Positions 1 to 6,317 of a stretch of 6,317 nt of DNA are shown piece by piece. Under the pieces are notes generated by a model. It ran no database searches. It saw only the letters and a list, made by a program, of their open reading frames with translations, and was not told the DNA's origin. The position numbers and the translations under genes were made by a program. This DNA is from Chloroflexota bacterium. Its GTDB lineage: Bacteria; Chloroflexota; UBA11872; VXNJ01. Numbering within the stretch: the first letter of the stretch is position 1; the number at the start of each line of letters is the position of its first letter. The DNA lies in contig JAPOVO010000354.1 of the NCBI GenBank assembly GCA_026708165.1, positions 1-6,317 on the forward strand, written 5' to 3'.

Positions 1-1260
1 TGCACGCTCCAGTGCGTTCTCCCGGTACCCTATGCGCCATTCCTGCGAGCCATGGGGACAGCCATCTATCCCAGGCACGTCCTCGAGCAGTACGTTGACG
101 ACGGCACCTTCGAGTCTGTTTGGGACATCGAGACCGATCCCGCCGAAATCATCGGCACCGGTCCCTTCACCATCGAGCGCTACGATCCCGGCGAACGCGT
201 CGTCATGCGGCGCAACCCCAACTACTGGCTCAAGGACGCGGCCGGCAACAACCTGCCGTACCTGGACTCCGTCACTCACGTGATAGTCGAGGACCTGGAC
301 GCCGAGCTTGAAAAGTTCCTGTCCGGAGAGGCCGATGTTCACGGAGTGTTGGGCGAGGAGTACGCCGAGCTAAAACCGCTCGAAGCGGAAGGTAACTACA
401 CCATCCACAGGCGAGGCCCGGCTTTCGGAACGACGTTCCTCGCATTCAACATGAACCCCGGGTCTAACCCCGATACCGGCGCTCCCTACGTCGCGCCCGA
501 AAGGCTCAGGTGGTTCCAGAACACGCAGTTCCGCCAGGCCGTCGCCCACGTCGTCGACAAGGATGCGATCATCAGCGACGTCCAGCACGGACTCGGCTAC
601 CCGCAATGGTCTTCCGTCAGTCCCGCCGCAGGCGACTTCCACAACCCCAACGTGCGGACGTACCAATACGACATCGACAGGGCCAACCGGATGCTCGACG
701 ACCTTGGTTGGATCGACACCGACGGCGACGGAATACGCGAGGACGGCGCCGGCAACAAGATATCGTTCACGCTCGTCACCAATACCGGTAATACGGTCCG
801 CGCGACAGTTACCGAGATCATCCACGAGGGTCTTACACGGATCGGTCTCGACGTGAACTTCGAGTTGATCGAATTCGGCGAGCTAGTCGATCAGTTGATC
901 AGCTCCTACGACTGGGAGGCCATGGTCATCGGCTTCACCGGCGGATCCGACCCCTACAGCGGCATCGGTCTATGGCACAGCAGCGAGGACCTGCACCTGT
1001 GGAATCCCAACCAGCCGCAGCCCGCGACCGAGTGGGAAGCCGAGATCGACGCGCTCTACATCATGGGCAGCCAGGAGCTCGACCGCGACAAGCGCGTCGC
1101 ACACTACCACCGCGCCCAGGAGATCGCCGCCGAAAACGTGCCGGTGATCTACACCACGCAATCCGAGCGGCTCACCGCCGTCCGCAACGTCTTTGGCAAC
1201 ACCACGCCCACGCTCTACGGCCTTTGGGACACCCGTTACCTCTACCGAACCGACTCATAA
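1..1260 (+). CDS. ABC transporter substrate-binding protein, SBP_bac_5 (peptide/nickel type), 5'-truncated
   Basis: This is the C-terminal part (419 residues) of an extracytoplasmic solute-binding protein that would deliver oligopeptides or another solute to an ABC importer. The reading frame is open from base 1, so the ATG at 52 is internal and the true start, with any signal peptide, lies outside the window. Family hallmarks seen are a GTGPF motif (154-168) followed by a Y-x-PGE-type strand, RNPNYW (211-228), the LPYLD segment just after it, and an SGEADVH segment (about 322-342). A DTDGDGIRED loop (715-744) sits after an LDDLGW segment; such acidic loops are common in this family. The end, with PVIYTTQSERL and a short aromatic tail, fits a normal C-terminus with a TAA stop. 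Family members are usually 500-700 residues, so roughly 100-250 residues are missing. The substrate cannot be told from sequence, and no permease or ATPase gene is in view. Family assignment is confident; specificity is unknown. Confidence 0.93.
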   Translation, partial: CTLQCVLPVPYAPFLRAMGTAIYPRHVLEQYVDDGTFESVWDIETDPAEIIGTGPFTIERYDPGERVVMRRNPNYWLKDAAGNNLPYLDSVTHVIVEDLDAELEKFLSGEADVHGVLGEEYAELKPLEAEGNYTIHRRGPAFGTTFLAFNMNPGSNPDTGAPYVAPERLRWFQNTQFRQAVAHVVDKDAIISDVQHGLGYPQWSSVSPAAGDFHNPNVRTYQYDIDRANRMLDDLGWIDTDGDGIREDGAGNKISFTLVTNTGNTVRATVTEIIHEGLTRIGLDVNFELIEFGELVDQLISSYDWEAMVIGFTGGSDPYSGIGLWHSSEDLHLWNPNQPQPATEWEAEIDALYIMGSQELDRDKRVAHYHRAQEIAAENVPVIYTTQSERLTAVRNVFGNTTPTLYGLWDTRYLYRTDS

Positions 1261-1319
1261 CGCTCAGCCCAACCCCAAGAGCGCCGACACTGCGGCAGCT
1301 TAACCACGGTCTGGGCGTC

Positions 1320-1325
1320 TAGGGA
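1320..1325 (+). promoter_or_regulatory. Ribosome binding site supporting the GTG start at 1332
   Basis: A purine-rich AGGGA (1321-1325) lies 6 nt before the GTG. An in-frame TAG at 1320-1322 rules out any start further upstream. The GTG at 1332 is therefore the earliest possible start. It is also the only one that keeps the whole first beta strand ahead of the catalytic aspartates. Confidence 0.55.
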
Positions 1326-1331
1326 TCTGTC

Positions 1332-1979
1332 GTGGCTGACCCGCAATGGGCCTTCATATTCGACTTCGACGGCACCGTCTCGCCCGCCGACATGGGGCAC
1401 GTCATCTTCAATGCCTTCGCCGATCCCTACTGGCGAGAGATCGACGAGGAGTGGATACGCGGCGAGATTCCCACCAGCGTTCGCGCGCGGCGTCAGTTTG
1501 AGCTTGTCAGCGCCGGGCGCGGGGAGCTGCTGGAGCTAATCGCCCGCCAGAGCATCGATCCCGGCTTCGCGCCGCTGGTCGCCGAACTGCGGGCGCGCGG
1601 CATCGAGCCCCGCGTCGTCAGCGACGGCTTCGACATATACGTCCGTCCCATGCTAGCCGGAGCAGGGCTCGCCGACCTGGCCTTCGACTCGAACCGGCTG
1701 ACTTTCCGCGACGGTTCAATCAAGCTGGAGTTTCCGCACGAGCGCCCCGATCTCGACCCGCGCGGCGGCTGGAAGGCCGAAGTCGTGCACGCGGCCCGGC
1801 GGGGCGGCCGCCGCGTGGCCTACGCCGGCGACGGCATGAGCGATCTGGCGGCGGCGCGCCTGGCCGATCTCCTGTTTGCGCGCGACCGGCTCGCGGCTCA
1901 GTGCGAAGTCGAGGGGATCCCCTACCACGCCTTCTCCAATATGCGCGACATCCATCGCTGGGTCCTCGCCAACCTCTAA
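1332..1979 (+). CDS. MtnX-like HAD-IB family phosphatase
   Basis: This is a complete 215-residue, probably cytosolic HAD-superfamily phosphohydrolase. Motif I is DFDGTVS (nucleophile Asp11, acid/base Asp13). Motif II is the serine in VVSDGF (Ser97). Motif III is probably Lys148. Motif IV is GDGMSD (Asp167, Asp171). The segment between motifs I and II, with an ADPYWREIDEEW-like stretch, a helical cap and then an SIDPGF segment, is typical of the MtnX/2-hydroxy-3-keto-5-methylthiopentenyl-1-phosphate phosphatase group, and the length fits. MtnX proper acts in methionine salvage, but no salvage gene is nearby. The Cys-rich stretch usual before the motif III lysine is replaced by DPRGGWK. The substrate is therefore uncertain and I give no gene symbol. 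The start is GTG. The gene follows the substrate-binding protein gene by 71 nt on the same strand, so co-transcription is possible but not shown. It is convergent with the addA-like gene downstream. Family is confident; reaction is not. Confidence 0.88.
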   Translation: MADPQWAFIFDFDGTVSPADMGHVIFNAFADPYWREIDEEWIRGEIPTSVRARRQFELVSAGRGELLELIARQSIDPGFAPLVAELRARGIEPRVVSDGFDIYVRPMLAGAGLADLAFDSNRLTFRDGSIKLEFPHERPDLDPRGGWKAEVVHAARRGGRRVAYAGDGMSDLAAARLADLLFARDRLAAQCEVEGIPYHAFSNMRDIHRWVLANL

Positions 1980-2038
1980 CGCGGCCCCAACGCCGTCCGC
2001 TCCCTGGTCCCTGAAGGCAGAGGATTCGGCTGAGAGTG

Positions 2039-2050
2039 TTCCCGCGGGAA
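2039..2050. repeat. Perfect 12-nt palindrome between convergent genes
   Basis: TTCCCGCGGGAA reads the same on both strands and lies 60 nt after the phosphatase stop codon and 11 nt beyond the stop of the addA-like gene. It has no spacer, so as RNA it could form only about 4 base pairs around a CGCG loop, and no T-tract follows on either strand. It could be a dimeric protein-binding site or chance in GC-rich DNA. The rest of the 82-nt spacer (1980-2061) shows nothing I can name. Confidence 0.3.
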
Positions 2051-2061
2051 GTTTGCTGCCG

Positions 2062-5000
2062 CTACGCCAGTATTCCCAGGGCCGCCGACTCCGCGTCCTC
2101 CATCGCGCGGCCAACATCGTCGATCTTCACTTCACGCTGGGGCTGGAGGAAGAGAAAGGTCACTTCTTTGATGCTCGCGTCGATTGCCTTGTTCAGCGCC
2201 ACGGCGTATCCACCGGCCTGTAGGCGATAGCGTTCCATCGCCGTCTCGATCTCGTCGCCTGATCGGAGCGCGTCAGTCTTGTAATCGACGATTACGAATC
2301 CACCGTCCTCTTCGAAAAGCAGATCGATGAAACCTTCGATCACCCCGCCGCCCATCGGGGCGGTCACCGGCACCTCACGCCACCATCGCCCCCACTTCAC
2401 CGCTCGTTTCACGGGTGCGCTCGATAGCGCGTAGCGGGCGAGTCTCGCTATCTCCCCCGTCCGGTCGGGAACGCCTTCCGCCGCAGCCTGCGCCCTGGTG
2501 ATGTCCTCCAGCCCGGCGCCGCTCTCCAGATCGACCGTCTGCAACACGGCGTGCACCGCCCTGCCGATGCTGGTTCCGGCGCGGCCCCGTTTCCATGGTT
2601 CGTCAGGCAAATCTTGCTCCTGCTTCGCCTCCTGCGCCAGCCGGGTCACCGCGACCGAAACCGGACGCGATCCGCGTCGATACACCTCGTTCCTTTCCTC
2701 CAGCCATGTCTTTCTAGCCTCTGCCGTGTCGTCATCGACCGGCTGAGTCTCCATCGACGTGACCGCGCCGTTCGAACCCGCCGCGGAAGCCACAACCAAC
2801 TCCCGCCAAAGGTGGTCATCGCTTCCCAAATGCCCAGCGATCCGGGCAGCCGCCGATTTCTTGTCTTTGGCGGTCCTGTAAAGACTGACTACAAGATGGT
2901 CGCGGGCGCGTGTAGTGGCGACGTATTGCAGTCTCACGAACTCCTCCGCCTGCCGTTGCTTGTCGGCCTCGGCCAGCGCGTCGTATCCGCCTGTCTGGAA
3001 GTACGAGCCTGCCCGTCCAATCCGCACCTCGACCTTGTCGCTGGTCGTCTCGAACAGCACAGGATCCACTCTTGTGTTTCGGGTGATGTTCAACCCGGTG
3101 AGAATTACTATGGGAAACTCCAGGCCCTTGGCGCCGTGGACCGTCATTATCCGCACCGCGTCTTCGTCAAGCTCCGGCAGGGGAGACTCCATAGCCTGCG
3201 CGCCCTCGGACTGCTGCCGGTCCGTCCATTCGAGAAAGGCCCGGAGCGAGCTTCCCCCTGCATTGGCAAACGCACGAGCGCTGTCCATCAGGAACCGGTA
3301 GCGCCGCCATCTTTCCCGCGGATACCGTTGATTGAGAGCCAGTTCGAGGAGACGTCGGTCGCGAACGAAGCTCTCGATGAGGGCCGCAGGCGAGACCCAT
3401 AAACGGCGCGCATGGTAACCCCGAAGAACCGCGAACGCTTCAGGCACAGGCCCCGGCGGCGCGGTCTGCGCTTCAAGGTAATCGAACCGGCCGCCCGCTT
3501 CCACGAAGCTCAGCAGGTCCAGGTCGGAGCAGGCGAACGCGGGCGAGCGAAGCGCCGCTACTAGGGAAATCTCGTCGGTCGGATCGTCAATAGCGTGCAG
3601 ACAGTTCAGCAGGTCGCGCAATTCCTGGGTCCCGTAAACCATCGAAGGGCTTTCGAGCCTGTAAGGAATCCCGGCGTCTTCCAAGGCGACTTCCAAGGTA
3701 GAGAGCGCCGTGCGGGTAGGCATCAAAACGCATAGGTCTCGATAGGTGGCGGGCCGATTGGCAACACCGGCCTCTTCCGGTCTGACCTCCCAGCCTTCTT
3801 CACAGGCCAGCAGGATGGCGTTCGCTATCGCCTTGGCCTCTTCGCGCCGCACATCATCAATACTGCCCTCGTCTTGTTGCCCGCCTACCAGCCGCCGGAC
3901 CGTGGGCCCGTCTTCACCGCCCAACTCATCGTCGACCCACGCGTCGAGCGGGACGTATTCGGGCTGGCCTTCGCCTGGCTCCATCGACTGCCCGAACAGG
4001 TGATTGACCCACTCGATGATCGAGCGGCGGGACCGGAAATTCTGGCTCAGCACGACTTGCTTCCCGCCCACGATTCTCCGCACGCGCCGCATGAGGTTCA
4101 CCTCGGCGCGGCGAAAGCGGTAGATCGACTGCTTTGGATCGCCTACGACGAATATCTTGCCTTCCGCCGGTCGCACGCTGTTCCAGTCCCGCGGCCGGTC
4201 CTGAGCGTCTCCGTCGGACGGCGCGTCTTCCGCCAGGAACAGCGCGATCTGGGCTTGCAGCGGATCGGTATCCTGCGTTTCGTCGATGAGGATGTGGGAG
4301 TAGCGTTCGCGGAAGTAGTCTCGCGCGTCGAGGTTGTCCAGCAGCATATCGCGGGCCCAAACGAGCAGGTCCTGGAACTGGGCCACGCCTCTGGACTTCC
4401 GGCTGTGAGCGTATTCGATGGCGAAGATCCGCAGCAGCTCTAGCACCGGCTCCAGTGCCGCCGCCCGTGCCTCCGCCAGGTTTTCGTTGATCCGACCGTC
4501 CAGCTCTTTCAGAATCTCCTTTATCAGCTTGCAGGCGTTCGTCTTCGTTACCGGGTCCTGGTTCCAGTCGCTTTGACGGCCCTTGGTGGATCTGACCCTC
4601 GGAGACCGCGCCAGCAGCCTGTAAGCCTCCAGAGCGTCCTCCCCCGCTTCCTCAACGCGCCGGGCCAGAATGCGCACAGCCTGAACATGAGCCGACAGCT
4701 CGTCACGCGATTTCGCTAAGTGTGACAAACGCTGCAACTCGCTCTGGGCCTCCACCAGGGCCCCGGCCGCGGAGGGCTCGGGAATCGAGGGCGCGCCGAA
4801 CGAAACATTGATTAGCAGGTCGTAGTTTTCGTGGAATTTGAGGGCCGCTTGTCGCAAATGCGATAGCTCCAGGCCCAGCTTCAGCGCCGGCCGTAGCACC
4901 GACTGGCGCTTCGGATCGTCCAGCGCCGCATCCAGCCAGCGTGACCATTCGTCCTCAAACGTCAGATCAGCCTGTATCTCGTCCTGAGTACTGAAGCCCG

Positions 5001-5382
5001 GCGGCAGGCCCGCCTCCAGCGGGCGCTCGCGCAGAAGGCCGGCCGCGAAGCTGTGGAGCGTCTGCACGGCGGCCTGGTCGAGATCCGCAAGCCCCTTCGC
5101 ACACCGTTCCCGTTCGACCGGTTCCCTGGCGGAGTCGTCGGCGGCGCTTTCTAGTGATTGCCGAACCCGCTCTCTTAGCTCTGCCGCGGCGGCTTCGGTA
5201 AACGTGATCACGGCGACGCGGTCCATCGTCGCCCGCCCGGTCGCGACCAGTGCGATCACGCGGTCGACCAGGCTCCGGGTCTTGCCGGTGCCCGCTCCCG
5301 CCTCGACGACCACGTTCTCGTCGAGTCGTTCGACGATCGCGTCCCGGGCAGGCTGGTCGGCGGGGAGCGGCGCGGCCGTCAT
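2062..5382 (-). CDS. addA: AddA-type ATP-dependent helicase/nuclease subunit (UvrD family + RecB nuclease domain)
   Basis: This complete 1106-residue protein is the likely helicase-nuclease subunit that unwinds and degrades double-strand DNA ends with AddB, to load RecA for recombination repair. SF1A helicase motifs appear in order: Q motif (Gln10), Walker A AGAGTGKT (28-35), Ia FTEAAAAELRERV (61-73), Ib TLHSFA (108-113), II LIDETQD (365-371), III VVGDPKQSIYRFRRAE (412-427), IV QNFRSRR (447-453), V TVHGAKGLEFP (747-757) and VI VATTRARDHL (821-830). The C-terminal RecB-family nuclease has GRAVH (His944), EGFID (Asp1020), VDYK (Asp1033, Lys1035) and Q-x3-Y (Gln1055, Tyr1059), so it looks active. 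Length is slightly below that of B. subtilis AddA (about 1230). The ATG overlaps the stop of the upstream addB-like gene (ATGA), which implies translational coupling. The stop is TAG. It could also be annotated as RecB-like exodeoxyribonuclease V beta subunit, but the partner with a nuclease and Fe-S cysteines favours AddAB. Confidence 0.92.
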   Translation of the reverse strand: MTAAPLPADQPARDAIVERLDENVVVEAGAGTGKTRSLVDRVIALVATGRATMDRVAVITFTEAAAAELRERVRQSLESAADDSAREPVERERCAKGLADLDQAAVQTLHSFAAGLLRERPLEAGLPPGFSTQDEIQADLTFEDEWSRWLDAALDDPKRQSVLRPALKLGLELSHLRQAALKFHENYDLLINVSFGAPSIPEPSAAGALVEAQSELQRLSHLAKSRDELSAHVQAVRILARRVEEAGEDALEAYRLLARSPRVRSTKGRQSDWNQDPVTKTNACKLIKEILKELDGRINENLAEARAAALEPVLELLRIFAIEYAHSRKSRGVAQFQDLLVWARDMLLDNLDARDYFRERYSHILIDETQDTDPLQAQIALFLAEDAPSDGDAQDRPRDWNSVRPAEGKIFVVGDPKQSIYRFRRAEVNLMRRVRRIVGGKQVVLSQNFRSRRSIIEWVNHLFGQSMEPGEGQPEYVPLDAWVDDELGGEDGPTVRRLVGGQQDEGSIDDVRREEAKAIANAILLACEEGWEVRPEEAGVANRPATYRDLCVLMPTRTALSTLEVALEDAGIPYRLESPSMVYGTQELRDLLNCLHAIDDPTDEISLVAALRSPAFACSDLDLLSFVEAGGRFDYLEAQTAPPGPVPEAFAVLRGYHARRLWVSPAALIESFVRDRRLLELALNQRYPRERWRRYRFLMDSARAFANAGGSSLRAFLEWTDRQQSEGAQAMESPLPELDEDAVRIMTVHGAKGLEFPIVILTGLNITRNTRVDPVLFETTSDKVEVRIGRAGSYFQTGGYDALAEADKQRQAEEFVRLQYVATTRARDHLVVSLYRTAKDKKSAAARIAGHLGSDDHLWRELVVASAAGSNGAVTSMETQPVDDDTAEARKTWLEERNEVYRRGSRPVSVAVTRLAQEAKQEQDLPDEPWKRGRAGTSIGRAVHAVLQTVDLESGAGLEDITRAQAAAEGVPDRTGEIARLARYALSSAPVKRAVKWGRWWREVPVTAPMGGGVIEGFIDLLFEEDGGFVIVDYKTDALRSGDEIETAMERYRLQAGGYAVALNKAIDASIKEVTFLFLQPQREVKIDDVGRAMEDAESAALGILA
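5379..5382 (-). other. ATGA stop/start overlap coupling the addB-like and addA-like genes
   Basis: The ATG of the downstream gene (5382-5380) overlaps the TGA of the upstream gene (5381-5379). This 4-nt arrangement is a common sign of one transcript with coupled translation, and fits two subunits made in equal amounts. A GGAG (5397-5394) lies 11 nt before the ATG, inside the upstream coding region, and may serve as its ribosome binding site. Confidence 0.85.
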
Positions 5383-6317
5383 GTTTGTTCCCGCTCCGGT
5401 TCGCCGTCCGCCATTAGAACGTACGGCCGCAATCGGGGATCATTGCGCTTCCATCCCCAATACCGAGACCGTGAGCGTTTCTGAGGACAAAGCCGGTCGA
5501 AATCGCAAGACGTGCAGTTATCCGTCGAGTTCTTTTCGGGGTCACCCGGATGAGCGGGGAACAGACCTTCCGCGATGCCGGCGGTTATAGTCCGCACCGA
5601 CTCAGTGAACGCCTTAAGCAGCTCGTCCAGCGGCACGGGCGGATCGGGCAGCATCACGAACCCGCCCCTCGTCGAGATGAACCAGTAGGCCGCCAACACC
5701 TCCACGTCCTCGCCGACGTGCTGCCGCGCGGCCAGGCCGTAGACCGGCAACTGAAGCCGCCGTCCCCGGTCCACGGGGTCCTTCTTCATGCCTCGATAGA
5801 CGCCTGCTCCACCGGTCTTGTAGTCGATCACCAGAGCGACTTCGCCATTCGGCGAGGTGTCGATCCGGTCGATAACGCCCCGAAAGCGGAGCGTGCCGAC
5901 ATCCGGATGGGACCACTCTACGTGCGGCGGCGTCTCAGCATTCTCGGATGCGTAAGGTACGGTCCCGAACGCAAGCTCTGTGGCGTGCGGCGAGACGCCG
6001 TACTCCCGTCGCATTTTGGAGTCTTCGTCCAGGAAGGCTCGGAGATCGCCTTGAATCTCCGCCCGCGACATCTCCCAGAGAAGCGATTTTCCGGTACTTC
6101 CGCGTTCTTCTGCATCCCGACATTGGTCGCTAGCGATGTCCATGAGCAAGCGTGACTGCGCTTCGTCCCAGGGATGTTCGGGCTGGGGCACTTCTCCCGC
6201 TTGTGTCGCTTCGTGGATGAAACGCTCCAGCACCGAGTGGACCAGCGCACCGCGGTCAAGCGGGCTGATCGTGACGATGTCCTCAGGCTCCTGTAAAGCC
6301 CCTATGCCGAGCACGTG
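5379..6317 (-). CDS. addB: AddB-type helicase-nuclease subunit, C-terminal nuclease domain (5'-truncated)
   Basis: The last 312 residues of a PD-(D/E)XK nuclease of the AddB kind are in view. The frame is open to the window edge, so the GTG at 6314-6312 is probably an internal Val and the true start lies beyond. RecB-type nuclease motifs are SPLDRGALVH (catalytic-type His at 6239-6237), FRGVIDRID (Asp at 5870-5868), VIDYK (Asp at 5825-5823, Lys at 5819-5817) and QLPVY (Gln at 5753-5751). Near the end are three cysteines spaced C-x2-C-x5-C (5516-5514, 5507-5505, 5489-5487). These match the C-terminal three ligands of the 4Fe-4S cluster that staples the AddB nuclease domain; the fourth ligand normally precedes the HVLG-like segment and should be just off the window. 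The tail, with WGWKRNDPRLRPY, is basic. AddB proteins usually exceed 1000 residues and carry an inactivated helicase region, which cannot be seen here. The gene lies upstream of and is coupled to the addA-like gene. An alternative name is a RecB-family exonuclease. Confidence 0.87.
   Translation of the reverse strand, partial: HVLGIGALQEPEDIVTISPLDRGALVHSVLERFIHEATQAGEVPQPEHPWDEAQSRLLMDIASDQCRDAEERGSTGKSLLWEMSRAEIQGDLRAFLDEDSKMRREYGVSPHATELAFGTVPYASENAETPPHVEWSHPDVGTLRFRGVIDRIDTSPNGEVALVIDYKTGGAGVYRGMKKDPVDRGRRLQLPVYGLAARQHVGEDVEVLAAYWFISTRGGFVMLPDPPVPLDELLKAFTESVRTITAGIAEGLFPAHPGDPEKNSTDNCTSCDFDRLCPQKRSRSRYWGWKRNDPRLRPYVLMADGEPEREQT

Noticed and set aside
715..744. The DTDGDGIRED stretch as an EF-hand or dockerin calcium-binding repeat.
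   Set aside because: It is a single copy in a position where family 5 binding proteins often carry a similar acidic loop, so it needs no separate domain call.
370..825. A 151-codon - strand open frame opposite the substrate-binding protein gene.
   Set aside because: The + strand frame is a clear SBP_bac_5 protein across this stretch; the antisense product is Val/Asp-rich with no motif.
1267..1316. GCCCA (1267-1271) and TGGGC (1312-1316) as a possible stem in the 71-nt gap.
   Set aside because: Only 5 bp with a 40-nt loop and no T-tract; easily explained by chance. I also found no convincing -35/-10 promoter pair in this gap.
2008..2024. A small hairpin (TCC-CTG, loop AAGG, CAG-A-GGA) considered as a terminator for the phosphatase gene.
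   Set aside because: Only six pairs with a bulged A, and no T-tract follows on either strand, so it does not meet the usual pattern of an intrinsic terminator.
1716..2117. A 133-codon - strand open frame spanning the phosphatase end and the convergent spacer.
   Set aside because: It is antisense to the motif III/IV region of the phosphatase and overlaps the end of the addA-like gene; no domain or good start signal supports it.
2551..3402. A 283-codon open frame on the + strand opposite the addA-like gene.
   Set aside because: It lies wholly antisense to conserved helicase and linker sequence, its translation has no recognisable motif, and long antisense open frames are expected in GC-rich coding DNA.
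3874..4443. A 189-codon open frame on the + strand opposite helicase motifs II-IV of the addA-like gene.
   Set aside because: It mirrors the strongly conserved helicase codons on the other strand and shows no independent family features.
5550..6155. A 201-codon + strand open frame opposite the addB-like nuclease domain.
   Set aside because: The opposite strand carries clear nuclease motifs and cysteine ligands; this frame is a shadow of that coding sequence.

Overview
The window is a piece of a bacterial chromosome with high GC content (about 60% or a little more by eye). It carries four protein genes in two convergent pairs, and two of them run off the window edges. The gene content is housekeeping-like. 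I saw no mobile element, CRISPR array, rRNA or tRNA. The lineage cannot be fixed from this sequence alone. The high GC, the style of the family 5 substrate-binding protein and the AddB/AddA-type pair would suit an uncultured Chloroflexota (for example SAR202/Dehalococcoidia-like) or an actinobacterium-like group. That is a weak inference.

Left part, + strand: positions 1-1260 hold the C-terminal 419 residues of an extracellular solute-binding protein of the peptide/nickel ABC transporter type (SBP_bac_5). After a 71-nt gap, a GTG-started gene at 1332-1979 encodes a complete 215-residue HAD-superfamily phosphatase that resembles MtnX. All four HAD catalytic motifs are present.

Right part, - strand: positions 6317-5379 hold the C-terminal part of an AddB-type protein, with a RecB-family nuclease domain and three of the four cysteines expected for its iron-sulfur cluster. 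Its stop codon overlaps the start of the next gene by ATGA. That gene (5382-2062) encodes a complete 1106-residue AddA-type UvrD-family helicase with a C-terminal RecB-family nuclease. Together they would form the two-subunit helicase-nuclease that processes double-strand DNA ends for RecA-dependent recombination. Both nuclease active sites in view look intact, so this should be a dual-nuclease AddAB enzyme, as in Bacillus.

The two pairs converge on an 82-nt spacer (1980-2061) that has no convincing intrinsic terminator but does contain a perfect 12-nt palindrome. I did not find a clearly novel system. The points worth a second look are the substrate of the MtnX-like phosphatase, which lacks the cysteines usual near motif III, and the predicted fourth AddB cysteine just beyond the window edge.
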